Below are positions 9,308 through 16,352 of a DNA stretch of 64,000 nt, one piece after another. Below the pieces are notes generated by a model. It made no database searches and had not been told where the DNA came from. It saw only the letters and a list, made by a program, of their open reading frames with translations. The translations under genes were made by a program, and so were the position numbers. Position 1 is the first letter of the stretch. Every line of letters starts with the position of its first letter. The stretch is from JANMDU01 sp031418715. GTDB taxonomy: Bacteria; Pseudomonadota; Gammaproteobacteria; Burkholderiales; Burkholderiaceae_C. The DNA lies in NCBI GenBank assembly GCA_031418715.1, contig JANOJL010000066.1, positions 124,001 through 188,000 of the forward strand. Reading direction: 5' to 3'.

Positions 9308-10123
9308 TTATTGGGCTGCTGAGATGATGCTCATAAAATCTGCGGCCTTCAAAGATGCGCCGCCAATCAGGCCGCCATCAATATCTGGTTGGGCGAGAAG
9401 TTCTTTGGCGCTCGCTGCACTCATGCTGCCGCCATAGAGAATACGAATGCGCTGCTTAGCTGCACTGCTGGCGGCATTGAGTTGCGCACGCAGCACGGCA
9501 TGCACCTGCTGAGCCTGCTCAGGAGATGCCGTTTTACCTGTACCAATTGCCCAAACAGGCTCATAAGCGACGACGATTTCGCTGATGCAATGGCCATTGT
9601 CATGGATCACAGCAGCAAGCTGGCGCTTGACGACACTTTCAGTTTGCCCGGCTTCGCGTTCTTCGAGCGTTTCGCCCACGCAAACAATCGGGGTGATGCC
9701 AGCGGCCAGCGCAGCTTTGGTTTTGAGCGCAACGACTTGGTCAGATTCAAAGTGATAACGGCGGCGCTCGCTGTGGCCGACGATCACATATCGCACACCA
9801 AATTCCTTCAACATACCGCCAGAAACTTCGCCAGTGAACGCGCCGCTGATCTGCAAAGAGACATCTTGCGCTCCTAAATCAATAGCGTTCTTCGCAATTT
9901 CTATAACGGTTAGTGGGCTATTTGTCTCTAAAAATGGCTTATTCAGAAGACTGGATACCTGCGCGAGATAAGGCGCTGGTACGCATACAGCCACATCACA
10001 GCCGCAAGCATGGCCCGATGCATTTGTCAAAGCTTTGATGCCAGCAAACAGTTCGCTCAAGAGCAGCTCATTGACAGCGAGCGAGCCATTCATTTTCCAG
10101 TTGCCAGCGATGAGTTTTTTCAT
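9308..10123 (-). CDS. tpiA: triosephosphate isomerase with an element-derived insertion
   Basis: Interconverts dihydroxyacetone phosphate and glyceraldehyde 3-phosphate in glycolysis. The catalytic residues K10 (AGNWKMN), H117 (VIVGHSERR) and E188 (AYEPVWAIGTG) are all present, so activity is likely. At 271 residues it is about 20 longer than usual. The extra residues, about 61-82, fall between the conserved APYLAQVSSLL and LGAQDVS segments, where family members normally have a few residues. The DNA for the insertion coincides with an interspersed E element on the opposite strand. The reading frame is kept and the core motifs are intact. Confidence 0.96.
   Translation of the reverse strand: MKKLIAGNWKMNGSLAVNELLLSELFAGIKALTNASGHACGCDVAVCVPAPYLAQVSSLLNKPFLETNSPLTVIEIAKNAIDLGAQDVSLQISGAFTGEVSGGMLKEFGVRYVIVGHSERRRYHFESDQVVALKTKAALAAGITPIVCVGETLEEREAGQTESVVKRQLAAVIHDNGHCISEIVVAYEPVWAIGTGKTASPEQAQQVHAVLRAQLNAASSAAKQRIRILYGGSMSAASAKELLAQPDIDGGLIGGASLKAADFMSIISAAQ
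9871..9933 (+). repeat. interspersed element E inside tpiA
   Basis: Matches the shared E pattern: AAATCAATAGC, then CGCA, then TTTCTATAACGG and a GGGCTATTTG tail. It lies antisense to tpiA and accounts for about 20 extra codons there. It has no stop codon in the tpiA frame. Confidence 0.85.
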
Positions 10124-10138
10124 GATGGAGAAGGAGAT

Positions 10139-11173
10139 TTAAAGCAAAGACCAGTCGAGCATGATCTTGCCGATGTGTTGATTGGTTTCCATGAGCGCAT
10201 GTGCGGCAGCAGCGTCTTGCGGCGCAAAGCTCTTGTAGATAATGGGTTGGATCTGCCCATTTTCAAGCAGCGGCCAGACTTTGATTTTCAGATTTTGGGC
10301 AATCGCAGCCTTGAAAGCCACAGGGCGCGGGCGCAGCGTCGAGCCGGTGATTTGCAATCGGCGACGCAACACGAGGCCTGCATTGAATTCCGCCTTCAAA
10401 CCGCCCTGCACAGCGATGATCACCAGCCTGCCCTCTTCAGCGAGGCATTCAACTTCTCTAGCCACGTAGCTGCCTGCCACCATGTCTAAGATCAGGTTCA
10501 CACCGCCGCTTTGAGCATTTGACAAGAGGCCACCCGTTGCAGCTGCGGCTCCACTGATCCGCTTCACTTCTTCTGCGAAATCGTGCGTTTTGTAGTTGAT
10601 TGCATGATCAGCGCCGAGTTTGAGGCAAGCAGCGCATTTTTCATCGCTTCCTGCAGTGGCAAATACCGTTGCGCCAAACGCTTTGGCCATTTGAATAGCC
10701 GTCACACCAATGCCACTGGTACCGCCTTGCACCAAAAAACTCTCACCGCTTTTGAGCTGGCCGCGATCAAACACGTTGCTCCACACGGTGAAAAACGTCT
10801 CGGGCAAGCTCGCGGCTTGCAGCATGGTCAAGCCTTTAGGTACAGGCAAGCATGAGCCAACAGGCGCTGCGCAAAACTGCGCATACCCACCGCCCGCCAC
10901 CAGCGCACAGACTTGATCGCCCATCTTAAAACCGGCCAGCTTCATGGCATCTTCATCACCAGCTACGATCTCGCCAGCCACTTCCAAACCTGGAATATCA
11001 CTCGCGCCCGGCGGCACAGGATAAGCGCCCGTGCGCTGCAAAACATCAGGGCGGTTCACGCCCGAAGCCGCCACGCGGATCAGCACCTCGCCCACACTGA
11101 AAGCTGGATCTGGCCGCTCGGCCAAACGCAACACATCAGGTGCGCCAAAAGCGCTGATTTCTACAGTTTTCAT
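10139..11173 (-). CDS. NAD(P)H-quinone oxidoreductase, zinc-independent MDR family
   Basis: A medium-chain dehydrogenase/reductase of the quinone oxidoreductase (PIG3-like) group, probably reducing quinones or enones with NADPH. Visible features are the N-terminal GAPDVL segment, the substrate-side motif SGVNRPDVLQR, the nucleotide-binding loop VQGGTSGIGVTAIQMAK and no catalytic zinc cysteines. The start at 11173 gives 344 residues and fits family N-termini; an ATG at 11179 is also possible. The gene sits 15 bases ahead of tpiA on the same strand. An E element ends just upstream of the start codon. The physiological substrate is unknown. Confidence 0.85.
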   Translation of the reverse strand: MKTVEISAFGAPDVLRLAERPDPAFSVGEVLIRVAASGVNRPDVLQRTGAYPVPPGASDIPGLEVAGEIVAGDEDAMKLAGFKMGDQVCALVAGGGYAQFCAAPVGSCLPVPKGLTMLQAASLPETFFTVWSNVFDRGQLKSGESFLVQGGTSGIGVTAIQMAKAFGATVFATAGSDEKCAACLKLGADHAINYKTHDFAEEVKRISGAAAATGGLLSNAQSGGVNLILDMVAGSYVAREVECLAEEGRLVIIAVQGGLKAEFNAGLVLRRRLQITGSTLRPRPVAFKAAIAQNLKIKVWPLLENGQIQPIIYKSFAPQDAAAAHALMETNQHIGKIMLDWSLL

Positions 11174-11193
11174 AGGCATCAAAGCATCATTTT

Positions 11194-11255
11194 TTTAAGC
11201 CAAATTGGCCTCAAACCGTTATAGAATATGCGCAAAGTGCTATTAAATAGATAGC
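11194..11255 (-). repeat. interspersed element E upstream of the quinone oxidoreductase gene
   Basis: One of the cleanest intergenic copies: GCTATCTATTTAATAGC, then ACTTTGCGCATATTC, then TATAACGG, then a GAGGCCAATTTGGC tail. The tail runs to within about 20 bases of the oxidoreductase start codon, so the element makes up the 5' leader of that gene. Confidence 0.9.
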
Positions 11256-11290
11256 AAATTGCGCACATTCATGCAGTCTGAGCCTTTCAA

Positions 11291-13630
11291 CTATGACGTC
11301 GATTGTTGCTGTTGCGGCTCACCGCCTTGACCACCACCATTGCCACCTTCACGGTCTTGGCGAGGCGCACGGTCATCACGCGGTGCGCGGTCTTCACGCG
11401 GAGGACGGTCGCCACGTGGGCCACGATCATCGCTACGCGGGCCACGGTCGTTACGATAGCCGCCGCGATCACCACCACGATCTGAACGCTCGCGGAATTC
11501 GCGTTGTGGCTCTTCGTAGCCTTCAGGCTTCTCAAGCAGGGCTTTCATCGACAGCTTCACGCGGCCTTTGTCGTCTGTTTCCATAACCTTGACCTTGATG
11601 ATCTGGCCTTCTTGCAGGTAGTCGGTGACTTTTTCCACTCGCTCGAAAGCGATCTGGCTGATGTGCAGCAAGCCGTCTTTGCCGGGCAGTAGATTGACCA
11701 AGGCACCAAATTCCAAAATCTTGGTGATCGGGCCTTCGTAAATCTTGCCGATTTCCACTTCCGCGGTGATGTCAGTGATGCGTTGCTTGGCGAATGCAGC
11801 TTTGTCCGCATCGGTCGAAGCAATCGTGATCGTGCCGTCTTCGCCGATGTCGATCGTACAGCCGGTCTCTTCGGTGAGGGCGCGAATCGTGGCGCCGCCT
11901 TTGCCGATCACGTCACGAATCTTCTCAGGGTTGATCTTCATCGTGTACAGGCGGGGTGCGAAATCGCTGACTTCTGTCTTGGCCACGGCCATCGCCTCTT
12001 GCATCTTGCCCAAGATATGCATGCGGGCTTCTTTGGCTTGTGCCAACGCAACCTGCATGATTTCTTTGGTGATGCCTTGGATTTTGATGTCCATTTGCAG
12101 AGCGGTCACGCCGTTGGTGGTGCCAGCGACTTTGAAGTCCATATCGCCGAGGTGATCTTCGTCACCCAAGATGTCGGTCAACACCGCAAAGCGGTTGCCT
12201 TCTTTGATCAAGCCCATGGCAATGCCCGCCACGTGTGCTTTCATGGGCACGCCAGCGTCCATCAAACTCAAGCAGCCACCGCAAACAGAAGCCATCGAGC
12301 TAGAACCGTTGGACTCCGTGATTTCCGACACCACGCGCAGCGTGTAAGGGAAATCTTCTTTGGAAGGCAAAGCAGCGATCAAAGCACGCTTGGCCAAGCG
12401 GCCATGGCCCACTTCGCGGCGCTTTGTGGAGCCCATGCGGCCAACTTCGCCAGTAGCAAACGGAGGCATGTTGTAGTGGAACATGAAGCGATCTTCAAAC
12501 TCGCCAGCGAGTGCGTCAATGCGCTGCGCATCACGCTCAGTGCCCAGCGTCGTGACGACCAGGGCTTGCGTTTCACCACGTGTGAACAGCGCTGAGCCGT
12601 GCGTGCGGGGCAACACGGAATGGCGAATTTCAATCGGGCGCACAGTGCGTGTGTCGCGGCCATCGATGCGGGGCTCACCAGCCAAGATTTGGCTGCGAAC
12701 GGTGCGCGCTTCGATGTCAAACAGCATGTTGTCAACCTTCACGCCATCAAACTCAACGCCCTGCTCTTTCAAGCCCGCCTTGGCCGCTGCGTAAACTTCG
12801 CGGCATGCTTGGGTGCGGGTTTGCTTGTTGCGGATTTGGTAGGCGGCTTTGATTTTTTCTTCAGCCAGCGCCACGACTTTTGCCGTGAGGGCTTCGTCTT
12901 TGACTTCCGGTGCCCAAGTGCCGCTCTCGGCCCACATTGGTTTGCCAGCATCTTTGACCAACTCGTGAATCGCGTTGATCGCAATACGGCTTTGCTCGTG
13001 ACCAAACACGATGCCGCCCAGCATGACTTCTTCAGAGAGCTGATCTGCCTCTGATTCCACCATCAACACAGCGGCTTCCGTGCCAGCGACGATCAAATCC
13101 ATCTTGCTGGTTTTGACCATCGTCATGGAAGGATTGAGCACGTATTCGCCATTGATATAGCCCACGCGCGCTGCACCCATCGGGCCTGCAAACGGAATGC
13201 CAGAAATCGCCAAAGCGGCGCTCGATGCGATCAAAGCAGCCATGTCAGCGTCAACATCTGGGTTAAGCGACAGGGTGTGAATCACCAGATGCACTTCGTT
13301 GTAAAAACCTTCTGGGAACAGCGGGCGAATCGGGCGATCGATCAGGCGGCTGGTCAGCGTCTCATGCTCGGAGGGCTTGGCTTCACGCTTGAAAAAGCTG
13401 CCGGGGATTTTGCCAGCGGCATAGGTTTTCTCGATGTAATCCACCGTAAGGGGGAAGAAATCTTGGCCTGGCTTGGCTGATTTGGATGCCACAACGGTGG
13501 CGAGCACCACAGTGCCTTCCATATCGAGCAGCACAGCACCGGTGGCTTGTCGAGCGACTTCGCCGGTTTCCATGCGAACCGTGTGACGGCCCCACTGGAA
13601 AGTCTTGGTGACTTTATTGAACATCGTCAT
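11291..13630 (-). CDS. pnp: polyribonucleotide nucleotidyltransferase with long charged tail
   Basis: PNPase, a phosphorolytic 3'-5' exoribonuclease of mRNA decay and degradosome-type complexes. The two RNase PH-like domains fill roughly residues 1-550. They are followed by a KH domain around INPEKIRDVIGKGGATIRAL and an S1 domain from about 620 to 690. The product is 779 residues against about 710 in E. coli. The excess is a C-terminal low-complexity tail rich in Arg, Asp, Gly and Pro (DRGGDRGG, DDRGPRGDRPP, ending in a Gln run). Order rpsO-pnp on one strand is widely conserved. Confidence 0.97.
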   Translation of the reverse strand: MTMFNKVTKTFQWGRHTVRMETGEVARQATGAVLLDMEGTVVLATVVASKSAKPGQDFFPLTVDYIEKTYAAGKIPGSFFKREAKPSEHETLTSRLIDRPIRPLFPEGFYNEVHLVIHTLSLNPDVDADMAALIASSAALAISGIPFAGPMGAARVGYINGEYVLNPSMTMVKTSKMDLIVAGTEAAVLMVESEADQLSEEVMLGGIVFGHEQSRIAINAIHELVKDAGKPMWAESGTWAPEVKDEALTAKVVALAEEKIKAAYQIRNKQTRTQACREVYAAAKAGLKEQGVEFDGVKVDNMLFDIEARTVRSQILAGEPRIDGRDTRTVRPIEIRHSVLPRTHGSALFTRGETQALVVTTLGTERDAQRIDALAGEFEDRFMFHYNMPPFATGEVGRMGSTKRREVGHGRLAKRALIAALPSKEDFPYTLRVVSEITESNGSSSMASVCGGCLSLMDAGVPMKAHVAGIAMGLIKEGNRFAVLTDILGDEDHLGDMDFKVAGTTNGVTALQMDIKIQGITKEIMQVALAQAKEARMHILGKMQEAMAVAKTEVSDFAPRLYTMKINPEKIRDVIGKGGATIRALTEETGCTIDIGEDGTITIASTDADKAAFAKQRITDITAEVEIGKIYEGPITKILEFGALVNLLPGKDGLLHISQIAFERVEKVTDYLQEGQIIKVKVMETDDKGRVKLSMKALLEKPEGYEEPQREFRERSDRGGDRGGYRNDRGPRSDDRGPRGDRPPREDRAPRDDRAPRQDREGGNGGGQGGEPQQQQSTS

Positions 13631-13652
13631 GATCCGTCTCTTTTCTTAAGAT

Positions 13653-13697
13653 ACTATGATTTTTATAGCAAAGTATCACCGTTTTATAACGGGAAAC
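13653..13697 (+). repeat. degenerate E-like element upstream of pnp
   Basis: Contains ACTATGATTTTTATAGC and TTTTATAACGGG with the expected spacing, but the TGCGCA core is lost. It lies in the pnp leader. Its TATAAA on the minus strand could serve as a -10, which is speculative. Confidence 0.5.
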
Positions 13698-13892
13698 TGC
13701 CTAAATCATCTAAAAAGTGCATGCCCTGCACCGATGGGGGATATCTCGAAGACTGATGAACGCGATGCCATTCCAAGGGATTTCAAAGGCTTAAAAATCC
13801 TTGGAATGACACAGCTCTCGCTCACAGTTTCTTCAAATATTCCGGGAAAAATTCTAAAAAACATCAGGCTTTTGAAATCAAAGCCTTTTTAA
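13698..13892 (+). other. non-coding stretch between rpsO and pnp with terminator-like hairpin
   Basis: No credible gene is seen in the 320 bases between pnp and rpsO. Two structures stand out. An imperfect hairpin has arms near 13768 and 13805 (CCAAGG/CCTTGG). On the plus strand, AGGCTTT (13866-13872) and AAAGCCT (13880-13886) are followed by TTTT, which resembles an intrinsic terminator pointing away from both genes' direction. A small plus-strand RNA is possible but unproven. Confidence 0.35.
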
Positions 13893-13936
13893 AAGTAAAA
13901 AACGCCTGAGGCCGCGTGTTGCAGACTCAGGCGTTT
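13891..13936 (-). terminator. rho-independent terminator after rpsO
   Basis: Eleven-base perfect arms (13926-13936 and 13900-13910) with a 15-base loop are followed on the minus strand by TTTTACTTTT. It lies 15 bases after the rpsO stop and would separate rpsO from pnp, which may keep partial read-through or its own promoter. Confidence 0.8.
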
Positions 13937-13950
13937 GGCATCTGTGGCAA

Positions 13951-14211
13951 TTACTTGCGCAGACCCAACTTCGCGATCAAAGCGGTATAACGCTTTGGAT
14001 CTTTACGCTTCAGATAGGTCAGCAGGCTTTTACGCTGAGAAACCATATGCAACAAACCACGGCGGCCATGGTGATCCTTGGCATGCGTTTTGAAGTGAGG
14101 TGTGAGGTAGTTGATGCGCGCGGTGAGCAACGCAACTTGCACTTCTGGGCTGCCGGTATCGGCTACGCCACGTGCGTTTTCTTTGACAATTTCTGCCTTG
14201 TTGATGGTCAT
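13951..14211 (-). CDS. rpsO: 30S ribosomal protein S15
   Basis: Primary 16S rRNA-binding protein of the 30S platform, 86 residues. The conserved core TGSPEVQVALLTARI and HHGRRGLLHMVSQRKSLL is intact. An AGGA about nine bases ahead of the ATG serves as ribosome binding site. A strong terminator follows and pnp lies downstream, the classical rpsO-pnp pairing. Confidence 0.98.
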   Translation of the reverse strand: MTINKAEIVKENARGVADTGSPEVQVALLTARINYLTPHFKTHAKDHHGRRGLLHMVSQRKSLLTYLKRKDPKRYTALIAKLGLRK

Positions 14212-14313
14212 GGTATTTCCTAAAAGGAGGTTAAAACTTGCGATCAGTGGCGACCATCGCTACTGTCGTGCGATTCACTGCAATACCCTAGGGCGAATGC
14301 AGCAAAGTCTTGA

Positions 14314-14319
14314 ATTATA
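14314..14319 (-). promoter_or_regulatory. -10 box of the probable rpsO promoter
   Basis: A perfect TATAAT on the minus strand about 100 bases ahead of the rpsO ATG. No good -35 hexamer is found at 16-18 bases, so only the -10 is asserted. Confidence 0.45.
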
Positions 14320-14358
14320 ACGCTTTTTCCACTATCGAACTAGCAGCCTTTCAGTGCC

Positions 14359-16293
14359 TTAGGTGGCTGACACCCAGGGCAGAGAGAGGGTGAATTCCGA
14401 GCCCTGCCCTAGTTTGCTTCGCACCTGCACGCTCCCACCATGGGCGCGTGCAGCGCGGTCCACAATGGCCAAGCCTAAGCCCGTGCCGGGAATATTGCCC
14501 GCGTTGGAGGCGCGGTAGAAGCTTTCAAACAAACGGGACAACTCTCCCTCGGGAATACCCAAGCCTTGGTCGCGTACTGCAATGCGCAAAAAGAGACCAC
14601 TCGCTTCGTGGCTCTTACTGGCACTGAGCGAAACCTGTGTACCTTGCGCAGAGTATTTGCAGGCATTGGTGATCAGGTTCATTACCATCTGGCCGAGCAA
14701 CACTTCATCCAGCATAAGCCGTGTGTCAGATTGCAGCGGAGGCTCCAAATAAATCGAAATCGCGTGGCGACGAGACTGCGCAGAGCGTGTCTCTTGCAGC
14801 AGCCCTTGGAGAGAGCTGAGCAAACTTGTAGCACGCGGGGAAAAAGCCGTACTGCCAGCATCTATGCGGCCAAAAGCCAAGAAGCTGTCCATCATGCCTT
14901 GCATACGCTGCACAGCACGCTGAATATCAGTCACGGCTTCAGCGCGCTCCTCCAGACTTAAGCGTTCGTTGTAATGCTGCAGCAGCTCTGAACTGGTTTG
15001 AATGGTGGCCAAGGGCGTGCGAAATTCATGCGAGGCCATTGAGACGAAGCGAGTCTTTAGATCGCCCAATTCTTTTTCTTGCGCAAGCGCTTTCCGCATT
15101 TTTTCTTCTGACTCGCGCAACGCGGTGATATCAGTCAGGAAGATCAATACACCCATGCTGCCGTCCCACTCGATGATCGAGCCATGCAGACGCACCCAAG
15201 ACAAGCGGGTGTTTTCATCAATATGCTCTGCTGGAGGCGAGATGCATCTCACCACGACTTCCGAGTTATCAACGCCTGCGATCAGTTGCTTGCGCCGCAT
15301 CAGCGCGTAGGCGCGATCATCAGGATGAATCAAATAGAGCGACTCCACGCCACGCAAGCCATCTTCGTGCGGGCCAAAGAGCTTTTGCGCAGCAGGGTTG
15401 GCATAGATGATTTTTCGATCTTGCGTAAAAAAGGCACACTGGTCGGAGTTATCCACCATCGAACGGTAACGCGACTGTGAGCGCAACAAGGCATCGTTCA
15501 TCGTGGCTAGCTGCGTGTTGTCGCGCACCACGGCTACAGAGGCTGTTTGTCCATTGACCATCACACTTCGCCCCGTGATTTCCACAGTGATCCGCGAGCC
15601 ATTAGCATGAGGCAGTTGCGCAGGGTACGTCGTGTCACGTCCCAAATGCATGTGCTTTTCTGCAAACGGTCGATCTTGTTTTTGAAAAAGATGACTGGCT
15701 TGCATACCAATAAGCTCATCGCGGTGCTTACCCAACATATTTTGAAAAGCATCATTGCAATCAAAAATCACACCATCACGGTAAAACACCACGCCCTCTG
15801 CACCGGCTTCTATGAATCTCTGTGTGCGTTCCTCGCTCTCGCGAATGGCCTGTTGAGAGCGATGCTGTTCGGTCACATCATCAATGAATACGAAGTTGCC
15901 GACGATACGCCCGTCTTCTTGGGCGTTGGGCACCAGATGTACTTCAATCCAATGAGGATGCGGTAGATTTTGGTCAATCTCGCGCACATAGCGCACAGAC
16001 TCGCCCGCCAAAACACGCTTGGCATAGGGCTCAACCCAAGCCCAGCCCGTCTCACCAATGATCTCGCGGATGTGTTGACCGCGCATGGCCTCTGCCGTGG
16101 TGTGATATGCCTTGGCATAAGCGTGGTTGGCATACACGCAGCGGTTGGCCGTATCAAAGTACCCCATAATGCCTTGCAAATGATCAAGCAGCAGATGCAA
16201 TTGCTCCAGACTGACAGGCGGCAAGTGCGTATCGCCAGCACCTACCACCCCAGCGTTGGAAGAAGTGATGGGCATGATATGAGGAAGTGTCAT
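14359..16293 (-). CDS. soluble PAS-domain sensor histidine kinase
   Basis: A 644-residue sensor kinase without transmembrane segments. Three PAS-like modules occupy roughly residues 30-150, 155-275 and 280-400. A HisKA domain follows with phospho-acceptor H422 in SMASHEFRTPLATI. The HATPase domain has its N-box (NLITNACKYS), G1 (VRDQGLGIP) and G2 (GTGLGLAIV) intact. There is no receiver domain of its own. The gene is divergent from the receiver-cyclase-kinase gene, with about 59 bases between their starts, so that protein's receiver is the obvious phosphotransfer partner. The signal is unknown. Confidence 0.92.
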   Translation of the reverse strand: MTLPHIMPITSSNAGVVGAGDTHLPPVSLEQLHLLLDHLQGIMGYFDTANRCVYANHAYAKAYHTTAEAMRGQHIREIIGETGWAWVEPYAKRVLAGESVRYVREIDQNLPHPHWIEVHLVPNAQEDGRIVGNFVFIDDVTEQHRSQQAIRESEERTQRFIEAGAEGVVFYRDGVIFDCNDAFQNMLGKHRDELIGMQASHLFQKQDRPFAEKHMHLGRDTTYPAQLPHANGSRITVEITGRSVMVNGQTASVAVVRDNTQLATMNDALLRSQSRYRSMVDNSDQCAFFTQDRKIIYANPAAQKLFGPHEDGLRGVESLYLIHPDDRAYALMRRKQLIAGVDNSEVVVRCISPPAEHIDENTRLSWVRLHGSIIEWDGSMGVLIFLTDITALRESEEKMRKALAQEKELGDLKTRFVSMASHEFRTPLATIQTSSELLQHYNERLSLEERAEAVTDIQRAVQRMQGMMDSFLAFGRIDAGSTAFSPRATSLLSSLQGLLQETRSAQSRRHAISIYLEPPLQSDTRLMLDEVLLGQMVMNLITNACKYSAQGTQVSLSASKSHEASGLFLRIAVRDQGLGIPEGELSRLFESFYRASNAGNIPGTGLGLAIVDRAARAHGGSVQVRSKLGQGSEFTLSLPWVSAT

Positions 16294-16352
16294 GAATTCA
16301 GTCTAACATTGGGGGACAAGACAAATCCAACGCCCAGACAGGACATTTCCAC

